Source: Lindgomyces ingoldianus (taxonomy: Eukaryota; Ascomycota; Dothideomycetes; Pleosporales; Lindgomycetaceae). Taken from it: a stretch of 64,000 nucleotides of DNA. Positions 10,885 to 23,200 of this stretch are shown in pieces. The position numbers were made by a program, and so were the translations under genes. Location: assembly GCF_010093535.1 (NCBI RefSeq), contig NW_022985171.1, positions 263,779 through 327,778 of the forward strand. The letters run 5' to 3'. Each line of letters begins with the position of its first letter. Positions within the stretch are counted from its first letter, which is position 1. The notes under the pieces were generated by a model. That model had not been told where the DNA came from. It saw nothing but the letters and a program-made list of their open reading frames with translations, and ran no database searches.

Positions 10885-13800
10885 CTATACAACGCCAGCA
10901 TCCCCACCAATCACCGGCCGCTCCGCCCCAACCCCAGGCTTCCACGCTTCCAACTCGTCCCAGCGCTCCAATATCCCCTCCATGACCCCCGACCCCGTCA
11001 GCTTCCACACATCCTCCAAGTAGCTGCGCGACACCTCAAACGGGCGCGCCGTCAAATTTGGCACGTAGCGCCCGCGTAGCTTCTCCACGTCGACTGCTCC
11101 GCGCCGGATGGAGCGCGAGAGGTGGTGCCGGAAGGGCGCGACGCCTGCGCGCAGGTATGAGCTGTGGAAGGGTACGTCGATACCTGGGAGCGGGATTGTG
11201 GCTTTTCCGCGCTCGAGGGGCGAGGTTGTTGGGGTGCTCTGCTGCTGTTGCTGGGAAAGGGCTGTGTCGATGACATGGTGGAAGAATGGCTGGTCTTGTT
11301 GCTGCTGGGCGAGGGTGCGAAGGCGGATGGAGCGGTCGGCGTGTGCTGAGTCGAGAATATCGCCTAGGCACTTGAGAGCGCGGTGCTGTGCAACAAAGTA
11401 TCAGTCAGTGTGTCAGGACTCGGGTTTTGAGGCCGAACTTACCTGGCCAGCGCAGATGTATTGTTGACCTTCGACGTTATGATTCACTACTTCAAGCAAT
11501 AGTGACGTGGCCGCCGCAATCTCTTGCACAAGAAGATTGAGCGTAGTGCCGTCGAAATCTGGCACACGGCTTGGATTCACCGCAACCATGGCGAAGTCTG
11601 AGCGTCCTGCTTTGTCTCGTTTGATACCGTACTGCATCGTGAGCCCACGGTAGAAGACGACCGACATCAATTCCTCGATGGCAGCGATGTCGACTACGGC
11701 GCTCAGTGCCGAATACTCGCCAAGTGAATGGCCGGCGAAATAGCTTTCGTCAGAGACTACGCCGCGGGCTTGCATGTCTCGGAAAGTAGCAATCTCCATC
11801 AGCGTCAGTGCCGGTTGCGTGAATTGCGTTGCAGAAAGGAGACCCCCTGGGCTCGAGAAGGTGAGGGAAGTCGAGGTCTCGTCAAGATCCGGGAACACCC
11901 GTCGCTTTGAAGACGTGCCATCAGGGGCAATGTCCAGGAAAGCAAGGTCCATATACTGCTGACGCACCTTCCGACCATGCTGGCCACCGAATCGAATAAT
12001 GTGCTCCTTCGGATTATTCTTGACGATATCTGTAATCAGAAAGCCGTACTGGTTCCAAAAATGCTGGTCCGCTCGATCCCATACTTCGCGGGCTGCCTCG
12101 CTCGTGGCGTAGAGATCCATGCCCATGCCGACACGTTGGCTGCCTTGCCCTGTAAAGACAAATGCCGTCTTTTCAACTTCGACCTCTGCTTCGCCGGTGA
12201 GCACTGCCTCATCTGACTCCTCCTTCACCGCTTTGATCTTAATAATCTTGCGGCCGCGTTTCATGCCAACCTGTTCGCAGAGAACCTTGATCTTATCCCC
12301 CGGAAGAACCATTCCAAGAAATGAGCAGTGGAACGACTTGAACCTCGAATAGTCCGAAAAGCACAAATGACGCTCAACCAGAAGCCGGACACGTGCACTT
12401 GTTTGCATGCCGTGGGTAATGGTGCCCGGCAAACCAAGATACTGTGAGAGAGCTGGTGACAGATGGATGGGATTAAGGTCGCCGGATGCTACTGCATAGT
12501 CTCTGTTGGACGTCGGAACTTGAAGCATCAGTTCCTGGAGAGGAATCGGGTTGGCAAATGTGACTGGAGACTGTTCAAGTTGGCCGTGACGCTTGAGGTA
12601 GCTTAGTATGGGATTTCCCTTGGCCAATGCTCCTACGTGACGAACGGTTGCAACTTGAACACCTTCCCCAAGCGATATTAGGGCTTCCACATGTCCGGAA
12701 ACGCTGATCTCGTCTGAAAGCTGATGTGTTTGCAGCTTGAAGATCAGCTTCGCGCCCACGTGTAGCATTTCAACGCAGGACTCGTCCAATTGTAACCAGT
12801 CTTTTGCAAGAAGCACTTGGAGTTGGCTCGCTGATTTGATCTGCAACTCAACAGGGGCGGCCTCTGCAATCCGGAAGCAGCATGCGTGGTCAGTATAGTT
12901 TCCACGGATAAGAAATTGGCTGCGGATCTCCATGACGATTTGACCTTCACGCAGAATGTGTGCCGTCACCTCAACCATCTTCCCAGATGCTTGTATGACG
13001 ACTGCTGTGACGCGTGACCTTGTTTCCACAACGTCACCTTCTGCCAAAGGTCGGACTCCTGGAGTGACATGGAAGCCGTTAGAAAGGTGTACGAGGTTGA
13101 GCAAATCGCCAGCCAGGTCATGCGCGAGGAGAGGCTCAACAAGTGGTTTCCAGGCAGCTACCATGGCGTAATCCATCGGGGCTTGCAGATGGTCGCCCAA
13201 ACGCATTTCAGGGCATTCCAAGGCCTGGTGGAACTGCTTCAAACTCTCGGAGGTGATTTTTTCTGGTGCTTGAAAAAGCTCGTCGCGAATGGAGTGTTTC
13301 TCCGTTGATCTTGTTCCGAGCCAAACCTGGCGGTAAAAATCCCGAATGCGTTCATTGCGGCCGTCCATTATCTCGTGTATCGGAGCGTAACCAGTTTCTG
13401 GGATGTAGCGAAATTTGAGTAAGAGTTCCGCGCTAACCTTGTCCGCCGAGAGGTTCCCAAGCATACGAAGTTCAATTATGTTGTCAGCAAAGAGCTCGAC
13501 CTGAACATTCTGAACCGAATCATCCTGCACCCTGAAAAGGTGAACACGATTCAGATCGGCATCAGAAAACACTGTTCGCCCACCCTTGAGTATTCGTCGG
13601 ATTGGGTTCTCGACCACGTGGCTGCCTTGCAGAAGCACGTTGCTGGTGAAGAAGGCTTGCCGCCAATCACCCAAGTTGCCAATGATTCCAGCTACTCGTC
13701 GTTCCAGGTAGTGCTTCTCAGGAAGGCCGAAGCACTCGACAAACGGCACATACTCTTGGATTTCGAGCAGCCTTTCAATGTAGCTATGATTAAGATTATC

Positions 13801-16800
13801 CAAGATATCTTTGATGGGCTCGTCAACCTTAGTTGAGTGGCGGACCGCGACGGGACCTTGTAGAATACAGACACGGCGCACGTCTTGATCGACGACAGAT
13901 TCCAGATTCTCTGATTGCCAAAGGGAGTCCTTCTTGAACCATGTCTCAAAATGCTCATCCAGGACAGGGACGAATGGAACAGGCTTCTGCCCTTTCCGTC
14001 GGCACAAGGCAAGAAAGAACTGAACGTCTTGGTAACTCATGAGATGTGCGTTCATTGAGGGGAACTTAGCAAATAAACATTCTATGCAAGCCTCTGGATC
14101 ATCTAGGTCGGCATGGCTTGGAATCGTAGGCGCCTGGGGGGTATGCGTAACGAAACGAGATGCAACGTGGTAAATGAAGTCGTGCACTAACGTTCGAAAA
14201 GACTCATCGAGCCATCCTTGTCGATGACGGACGTAGGTCAATGCAACTAACCTCAGAATAACTTCACCGTAGGTCATCTCATCAACGCCTACCGCTGTCC
14301 CCTTTGTTTTGCTCCATCCAAACCAGACTTTGTGAGAGTCGGCATTCAAACGGCTGATGATGTAATTCCGTTTCTCCTTGAGCACCTGCATCCTCTTGGA
14401 CTTTTCCGAGATGTTAAAGACTGTCTTGTCCAGTTCAGCCCAAAGAAGCACACCATCAGTTGCCAGCTTGTGGATGGGTTCGCCCATCTCAGAGACGACA
14501 GTAATAACTCCGCCAGCAGGACCGTCGTAGGTCCTCGTCCACTCGGAGTCATCCACGCCCTGAGCCGCAACAATGGCATGTTTGACAGCTGGACTGGTTT
14601 GAGTCTCCTTCGCGACCATCACTCGGCTGCCGAGTAAAACACCATCGAAGGGCATCAAGGGAAGGTGTAACTTGCGCGACCATTCGCCGGTGAGGTAAGG
14701 GAAAGAACTGTCGACATCTCCCATGCCGCTGCCAGCAATGAGCACGATGTTTTTACATCTACGGATGGCGCCGTACATGCGCTTGATGGGCTCGTGAAAA
14801 TCCTCGAATGAATGATGGCCACCCCCTCGTCCACCTGTCCATTGGAGAATGATGGGAAAGTGGGGGTTTGCTTTGGCGATTTCCAGGACCTTCTGTATGG
14901 CATTGAGGTTGCCAGGCTTGAAACTGATGTGTTTGAGACCAGGAAATGTTTGGATATAGCCATTCGCCACATCCAACGATGCCACGCCGGCGCCAAAGGT
15001 CAAGCCATCAATGGGAAGGCCCTCTTCGGAACTCAAGCGTTGGAGGAGGGGAATCTGCCAGCGCAGCGCCGCGGGGTTTGCGTAGATCAAGTTGCAGGTA
15101 ATACCACGTCCTGAGGAGACCTTATCAGTCACCTTTCGAAGTGCGGCTTCAAGTGAAGTGGGATCATGATAACCACCAAGAGCGAATTCGATGTGGTACC
15201 CAGCATTCATCGTTGCCGCCACAAAGTCTACACTGCAGGTCGTGGGAGTCATTCCAGCGACCATGACAGGAGGCAGACCCAGCAGCCTGCTCATCTTGGT
15301 ACTCACCATGGTGCGAGCACCCGCTGTGCGTATTATGCGAGGAGCGTACTGCTGTGCCCAAGAAGGCTCAACCACCAGATGTCTCTGTACAATTTCGGCT
15401 GTTCCTCCAAAGTTGAAACTCCGGCCGTTCAGCTCTGTGGCAAGAATTATACGGACTCCTTTGCCGTGGCTGATGGCATGCACAAGGCCGCCGGCGCCAC
15501 TAGCGCCACGTCCAGGGCCGAAATCGAGCACATGGGTGGGGTTCGGAATGGAGCAGACAGGGGACCAATGTAGTGGTTCCTCGGTGACTAATCGAACGAG
15601 CTCGGGTACTATGTTCTGGCAACCGCGACTGCGCAGGTCTTCAGCTTCTGGAGTAGTTGTGTAAACGGCGCAGCCAAGGTCAGAACCACGTATCTCGACG
15701 CCCATCTCTTGTGCATCCCGGAGGATGATTGGGGTTGCTACAGCCAGGTAGCTGCTGTGAAAAGGAGCAGACACAGGAAGAAAGGTATTTGCGATTCGCG
15801 CTTTTCGTTTGTTGAATGGAACTCGGGCTTGATCGTCACCGGGCGAAGCTTTGAGAGGGCGCAAACAAACATTCAAGACATGCAGCGACATGGGAGGCCC
15901 GACCACGACAACATTTGTAGGACCATTGTGGAGGCCAATCTCAATGGCCTCGTGCGAAGGCAGTTGTGCATTCACTCGGGCCACTAGTGCTTCGATTTTG
16001 GAGAGCGGCAGATGGCGTACGCTCAGCATTGGGCTCGGGGATCCTTCTCCGTGGTCTTTAGCATCCTTCAGCAAGGTTGGAGGTAGGGAGACGAGCGAAA
16101 AGGCTTGTTGACAGCGCACACCCAAAGAGAGTAAAAGCGACAGCGCATTGGTGGAAAGGGAATGGAACGAGTCCCAATCTGAGGATGCAGCGACGAATGC
16201 GGCCACTACAAGACCTTGTGAATGGCCAGAGGCAGCAGAGAAAATGTTGATAAGCTGGGAAGGTTCTAATCCCGTTATACGGGAGACTGCATAGAAACAG
16301 GTGAGCTGCAAGAGGCCGACGAGCGGGAAGCTCACTGGGGCAGAGATGAGATAGGAAGCGTCGGGTCGTGCCTCAGGGTCGGACTGGGTGATCCAACGCA
16401 AAATATCGAGGCCATTGGGATAATAGGTGCGGAACTCATCCCGGTTGGCCAGATTCTGGAGATGGGCTGTGGCGCGCCAGAGCAGCGGGGCGACCAGCGG
16501 CTGATAGAGCTGATGTAGCGTCTGGAGAGTGTCCAGACAGGTATCATGGCCCTGGCCGCCGAAGATGGCCAATATTCGTGCCCTGCCTTGACCGGCAGCG
16601 TCCAATAGCGCCGAGCTCGGTGAAGCGCGATGAGGCCACGGTGAGTCTAGGACATGGGAAACGCGCATCATGGTGGAGACGAGCGTGGTCTTGTCAGCAG
16701 GCTCCCCGGGCAAGGCTGCAACAACGGAGAGCACATGCTCGCCGCCGCCGCAGAAGTCGCGTTCGAAGGCAGACTGCACGGCAGCGAGAAGTGCAACGAG

Positions 16801-17175
16801 GGCATCTCGGTCGTCACAGTCGCTGTCGTATCCGCAATCCAGGGCGTCGATTCGGCCGAGGAGAAAAGCGGCGAATTGAACCAGCAGCGTTGCCGCGTCG
16901 GCGTCGGCGGGCGCATCGGAGCGGGCGAGAAAGTCGAGGCGGAGAGTCTTGGCGAGGCGGCGGAGTGCTGGCGAGAGGTGGAGCGGCAGGCGAAGCGGAA
17001 GGCACGTGACCTTGGGTGGTGCATATTCGAGCACCGATGCACTACTGCACACGGTGCCAGCAGTGGAGCTGGACTGGTCCGAGTCGTCAGTACTACTGGA
17101 GTTGTCTGAACTAGAGGAATTCATCGAACGCATGGCATGTAGAAAGTGCATGCTGGCTTGGGCGGCTGCGCTCAT
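10885..17175 (-). CDS. Fatty acid synthase beta subunit (TOXC/FAS1-like)
   Basis: This is a type I fungal FAS beta subunit, expected in the cytosol as half of an alpha/beta complex making acyl chains. Exon 1 is 17175-11443, the intron 11442-11386 and exon 2 11385-10885, giving 2,077 residues, close to yeast Fas1. In order: a Ser/Asp-rich N-terminus; acetyltransferase with GHSQG near residue 320; enoyl reductase (GLPPVMVAGMTPTT, then GGRGGGHHSFEDFH); dehydratase with a hot-dog region (DLNPIHLSP, GTITHGMQTSA); and malonyl/palmitoyl transferase with FTGQGSQRVGMG and AGHSLGEYSALS. Exon 2 supplies the usual FAS beta tail (VPNLTARPFEVSRSYLEDV), which supports the splice. The gene is divergent from the NRPS across 472 bases and convergent with the regulator. 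Cluster location and the TOXC parallel suggest a dedicated FAS for a peptide side chain or acyl group rather than housekeeping, but no alpha subunit lies in the window. Confidence 0.93.
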
Positions 17176-17647
17176 GGGCGGGCGGCTCTAATGAGCGGAG
17201 CGGGGTAGAGGCGGAGGCTAATTATAGCACCTGTTCTGATCCCTTCTTACCTCACTGCCCGTGCCTTTCTCGCCCATCCTCTCTTACGTCACCCAGCCAC
17301 CGTACATCTCTGAGGTCTTCTTACTACCGACACGCTGCCCGCTATGCCCACAATGCCGGTCGGCGCCTGGTACACAGTCGCACGTACAGCCTGCGATATC
17401 TGGCCCCCCAATGCAGCTTCCATATCTGCCCGCCATGCCCTTCTCACCATCGTGCCCTAACAAGTCACTGCCCTCGTGCCCTCACTAGCTACTACTTTCG
17501 TGCCCTACTCCTTGATATACGTCAAAGCTGCCAAGTTGTCCTTGCTCACCCTTGAATCCCCTTGCAACGTACTTTGTTACCCTTTCCCTCATCTTTCCGA
17601 CAACACATAATCACTACGGTAAGAACAACCCACTGGAACAGCTAACT
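17176..17647. promoter_or_regulatory. Shared divergent promoter of FAS beta and NRPS
   Basis: This 472-base gap holds both promoters. Visible motifs are three copies of TCGTGCCCT(A/C) starting at 17450, 17474 and 17498, spaced exactly 24 bases apart; a related CGTGCC at 17260-17265; a full CRE-like TTACGTCA at 17284-17291; and a second ACGTCA at 17519-17524. Sites of the ACGTCA type are what bZIP proteins commonly bind, which fits control by the neighbouring regulator. I found no good match to the published tox-box ATCTCNCGNA. An upstream in-frame ATG at 17552 exists, but the one at 17648 is preferred for the NRPS. Confidence 0.6.
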
Positions 17648-20270
17648 ATGAATTCTGCAGCAGCTTGTTACTTTCCCACCCTGAGCACCACGCTCGACGT
17701 TCACGACGAGATGCAAACCTACCTCGCCCCCGTGCATCTCGATCTCGTCCGCCTCCAAGACTTCTGCAGCACGAAAGGCGTGCCTGCTGCCCATGTCGTA
17801 TCTGCGGCCTGGCTTTTGGTTCTTCGTCTTTACACCGGCTGTGAAACGCCGAGTACTGGCTTTGTCCCGACTGAAGGCGCCCATTTGCAGTGCTGCTCCG
17901 TCGATTTTGAAGACGGGTCACTCCGCCTGCATCACATCATTGACAGCCTGCGCTTCCATGCACTCGATAACGCACCAGAAGCCTTCAACACTGCCGTCGC
18001 CGCCTCGGCAACGAAACCTAATGTACGACTCTACTTCTGTCTCTGGTTTTCGCTCCATTGACCATTTCTCTAGTTTGACATCACTGTGACCACCACACCT
18101 CAAATATCTATAGCCTACCACATAGGCAAGATATCACCATCCCACGCCGCTGGCATCGCCAGTAGCCTTTCATGTGCTATCAAGATGCTGCTTGCCACTT
18201 CTGAGCGTGAAACCTCAAGTGTCGATCAACTGGATCTTCTCAGCCCTGCGCAACGCGCGCAAATTTTCCACCGAAACGCACTGGTGCCGACTGCTGTCCC
18301 TTCCACTGCTCACACTCTCATTTCTCAACAAGCAGACTCCCGCGCCCATGCTCCTGCGGTGGACGCATGGGATGCATCTTTGACTTACGCCGAACTGGAT
18401 ATCTTCTCCAACCGGTTAGCCCATGACCTTACCCGACGTGGGCTCGGCCCCGAGGATTTTGTTGCTCTCTGCTTTGATAAGTCGGCATGGACTGTCGTGG
18501 CCATGCTGGCTGTCATGAAAGCTGGGGCAGCAATGGTCTTCTTGGACCCCTCCCATCCGCAAGCACAGCGCGACAGTATGTTGGCGCAAACCCATACTCG
18601 CGTCGTCTTGGTAGCCTCAACCTACGAGGATCAATGGCTCGGAACACCGCTTGCTGTGCTGCCCGTGTCACGCAGCACTCTTGAGGCACTACCAGAGCAG
18701 TCCCTCGCGCCTGAGACGGATGTACGGCCGGAAAACGCTCTTTACACCATCTTCACCTCTGGATCCACAGGAACACCCAAAGGGGTTGTAGTCACGCATT
18801 CTTCGTTCCTTTCCGGTGTAATCCATCAGGCCAAACATGGCGCCATGATCACTCACCATTCACGTGTCCTCCAAATGGCATCGTACATATTCGACGTGTC
18901 CATCCTGGAGATTTTGAGTGCACTGGTCCTCGGCGCATGTGTGTGCATCCCGTCTTCGCCCTCGCTGAGCAGCGCGGGCGGTATCGCCGTAGCCGTGCAG
19001 CAGTACCAAGCAACATGGATGTTTCTGACTCCTTCGCTTGCTAAGGTCGTAGATCCAGCCAGTGTCCCTACACTTCAGATACTCGTTCTCGGCGGCGAGG
19101 CTCCGTCAAGAGACGACATTGAAAAGTGGTCAGACTGCGTGCAACTCGCAAACGGCTACGGTCCCTCCGAATGCTCCATTGCAGCCACTTGCAGCCCCCA
19201 GCTTCATAGAAATTCCGATCCGGCAAATATCGGACATTCCATCGGTAGCGTGGCTTGGGTAACGAAGCCCGAAAACCACAACATCCTAGTTCCTGATGGC
19301 GTTGCCGGTGAGTTACTCATCGAAGGCCCGATCCTGGCGCGCGGGTACCTGGGCGACGAGGTCAAGACAGCCGCCGCCTTTATTGAAGACCCGGACTTTC
19401 TACCTGTGGGTGGGAAGAGGAGGATGTATAAGACCGGCGATCTCGTTCGTGCAAACCCGGACGGCTCTTTGACTTTCGTGGGTCGCAAGGATACCCAGGC
19501 CAAAGTCCGTGGTCAACGCATTGAGCTTGGTGCCATTGAGCATGTTTTACTAAGCCACGAAACAGTGAAGCATGCTATTGCCCTGCTTCCAGCATCAGGG
19601 CGTTTCCAAAAACGCCTGGTAGCCATTGTGGCGCGAGAAAGTGGTGGAGAACTCCACTTATCCAAAGGTCCAGGTACGCAGTTGCTGATCACGAAACTCA
19701 AGGCTCACCTGGCCGCGACTCTGCCCAGCTCTATGATTCCCACGGGATGGCTCTTGGTGGACGGAATTCCTCTTCTCAGCTCGGGAAAGCTGAGCCGTGC
19801 TCATGTCTCCAGGTGGGTATATGAAATGGACGAAGATACCTACCTGGATGCAATAGGCCAGGAAGATGCCACCATAGCCGAAGATGGTGATAGCCAGAAT
19901 GAAGGTGTAGGGAGCGACCTCTCCAAATGTGTGGCTGACATTCTGAATTTGCCTGCGGACATAGTCAAGACACGCCGCAGCTTCTTAAGCTTGGGAGGAG
20001 ATTCGATCACTGCCTTACAGGTTGTCTCTCGTTGCAAGGGTCAAGGGTTTCATATTGCCTTGAAGGACCTCCTCAGCGCAAAGACACTTGCCCAGCTTGC
20101 ATCCTGCGCGCAACCCATAGCACCCACATCGGACCAGAAACAGAGCGATCTGGACACGCAGTCCCCTTTCCGGGCGTGGAACCAGCGTCGCATGGAGTGT
20201 GAGGAACCTTTGCCCGTCCCAGCGGAGCTCGAGACACTGATCAACGAGACACTACCAAATGCCGGGTTGA
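17648..20270 (+). other. NRPS module 1: partial C, A1, T1
   Basis: The N-terminus holds only the back part of a condensation domain (VSAAWLLVLRLYTG region), common as a non-functional leader in fungal NRPSs. A1 spans about residues 200-710 with TSGSTGTPKGVV, and T1 has LGGDSITA near residue 766. My reading of the ten pocket positions is D-V-L-F-V-G-G-I-A-K. It resembles A6 and differs from A2-A5, so residues 1 and 6 are probably chemically related. I cannot name the substrate. Confidence 0.7.
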
Positions 20271-23200
20271 GTGCGCTGGATAACATTGAAGATGTTTATC
20301 CAACTTCTGCGATGCAGCAAGGCATCCTAATCGCATGCAGCAAGTTTTCAAAAGCGTACCAGTCCCATGTCATTCTCAAAATTCGAGCTTCTCCGCGTAT
20401 CAATATTGATCGTCTTTTGGATGCCTGGCAGCGGGTCATGACCATCCATCCTGCTCTTCGAACGACATTCATTCAGAGCTCGTCCAGCCAGCGCGTATAT
20501 GATCAGGTCGTCCTCAGGCATACCCAGGTTGATGCAATCCGTGTACAGCGCCATTTCGATGAGCACCGGCCGATGGCATTCACGAACGGTGCAGTGCCAC
20601 TACGGTTTAGTGTTGCCGAAACGGAGGAACCCAGCTCCGTCCTGGTCAAATTGGAAGTCAACCATGCTTTGGTCGATGGTGTGACCATGCCTGTCATTGC
20701 CAGCGACCTCTGTGCGGCTTATCGCGACGCCACCTTCTCTCGCATCGCCATGCCGTATGAACGATATGTCTCTTGGCTCTCAATGCAGAATACCCACGAA
20801 CATCTCAACTATTGGAAAGGTTACTTAAAGAGCCAGGATCCGTCATTATTTCCGCATCTAAACGATGGAATTTTCGCGACCGAAAACGAGTTCCGTTCGG
20901 TCGAGCTGACGCTGGATCAGGCTACAGTTGCTCAGATGCGGGCCTCTGCAGCTTGCCAGGGCTTGACTGTGGCGAATGTCTTCCTGACGGCATGGGCCTT
21001 GGTCTTACGCGCCTATACAGGGTCAGATCGTGTCTGCTTCGGATATGCTTCCTCCGGCCGCAACATCTCTCTCGATGGCATTGAGGGTGCTGTGGGAGCA
21101 TTTGTAAATATGCTCGTCTGCAGTGTACGTCTGGAACCGGACACTTCACTGGAAGACCTTATGCAAACTGTGCAGAACGATTTGATAGACAGCTTTTCTC
21201 ACCAACATTGCAGCCAGGCTGAGATTCAGCAGGCTATCGGTTTGCCGTCGGATCAAACCCTGTTCAATACTATCGTTTCTTTTGAAGCTATGCAAAATCA
21301 ACTAGATGCGGGCTTGGAACTGACCAAGGTTTCGGAACATAATCCCACCGAGGTATGCGACACCCAGTAATTGACCTATGATGATACTTACTTAGTTATA
21401 GTATGCACTTACAGTCAATATCACACCCTCGGCCAAAGAAATAACGGTCAAATTGGGCTACTGCACACCCATGCACTCCGATGCCCAGGCCATCAATATC
21501 GTCGAGACTTTCAAGCAGGCGCTTAACCAGGTTACCAGTCCATCTGGTCGCAAAGTGGAGGCTACGGATTTATTCAGCGACCATCACCACCGCCAAGTAT
21601 ACAGCTGGAACAACAACGAACTCACGACCGAAGAAACTTGCCTCCACAATCTGTTCGAATCGCAGGCGGCTTCTCGACCCGATGCGCCTGCCGTTTGTGG
21701 ACATGACACATCCTTCTCGTATGCCCTTCTAAATGATCTTTCGACCAAACTCGCCTTCCATTTAGCGGGACAGTGTAACGTTGGTCCCGAGGTTCTTGTT
21801 CCTTTCTGCTTCGAGAAGTCAGCTTGGGCCATTGTGGCAATGCTGGGAATACTCAAGGCCGGAGGCGTTTGTGTTGCCCTGAACAAGTCGCATCCCGACG
21901 AGTGGCTCAAGGCTATCCTGGAGAACACTTCGGCTACCACTGTGCTCACTAGCAGTGAACAGGCGGCTCGATTTGCCAGCCTTGTCCCTAACATTGTCGA
22001 GGTATCATCTGCTTCACTATCGCAGTTTCCGCAAATGGAACCTTCGAGCATGGACTGCCTTCAGCGAGCTCGACCTAGCGACGCGGGCTTCGTTGTCTTC
22101 ACTAGTGGCTCAACCGGCAAACCCAAGGGTATAGTGCTTTCTCACGCTGCGCTCTGTACCTCAGCACGCGACCATGGCACTGTTATGCGTATCCAATCAT
22201 CATCGCGTGTCTTGCAATTTGCTGCTTACACCTTTGATGTTAGCATTGGGGAAATCTTTACTACCCTGACTCGAGGCGGATGCGTGTGCGTGCCATCTGA
22301 TCAAGATCGAATGTATGACTTGGCCCGTGTGATGAGTGATATGAAGGTCGACTGGGCATATCTAACACCTACGGTCGCGACATTGATTCAGCCCGACCAA
22401 GTCAGTCTCAAAACTCTTTGCCTCGGAGGTGAAGCCGTTAAACAAGAGAATATCGCAACCTGGGCTGAGCACACCGATCTAATCAACATCTATGGGCCAG
22501 CAGAAACCACTATTTGGTCTACAGCACTCACGGGCCTTACCCCCGCAACATCCGCCTCTAATATTGGCCGTACTACCGGCCCTGGTGCAGCCATGTGGAT
22601 AGTCGATGCCGATAACTACAACTCTCTTGTTCCCATCGGATGCGTGGGTGAACTCCTCATCGAGGGCCCCATCCTCGCACGCGGCTACCTGAACGACCCA
22701 ATTCGCACGGCCGAGTCATTCATTGCCAACCCATCCTGGGCTACGGGCCTGGAGCGCCGCTTCTATCGGACTCGCGACCTTGCCCGATATAATTCTGATG
22801 GGACCATCGAGTTCATCGGCCGCAAGGACACCCAAGTGAAGCTGCACGGTCAACGCATCGAGCTAAGTCACATTGAAAGCGTCATGAAACCCGAAATTCA
22901 GCAGTGGGGTGCATGTGACGCAGTTGTTGAAGTGGCCAAGGCTGGTCAAGACGTCACGCTGGTGGCATTCTTCACCACAGACGCCGCCAACAGCGATGAA
23001 TGCACGCTTCTAGAAGGTCTACCGGACAAAGTCCAGGAGATGCTGCCTCATGTTCAAAGCAAGATTGCGGAAAAGCTGCCTTTATACATGGTTCCAGCCA
23101 TTTATCTGCACGTCAGTAAATTGCCAACCACTGTCTCGGGAAAACTTGACCGCAGATCGCTGAGACAGATGGTCTCTCAGCTACCATCCGTATCTGTAGC

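Noticed and set aside
17552..17647. Upstream in-frame start for the NRPS
   Set aside because: The added 32 residues have no domain similarity; the ATG at 17648 has A at -3 and lies just before the condensation-like sequence. The longer form cannot be fully excluded.
21353..21401. Stop codon after PTEV as a real NRPS end
   Set aside because: The frame resumes with YALTVNITPS, the natural continuation of the condensation domain, after a canonical intron.
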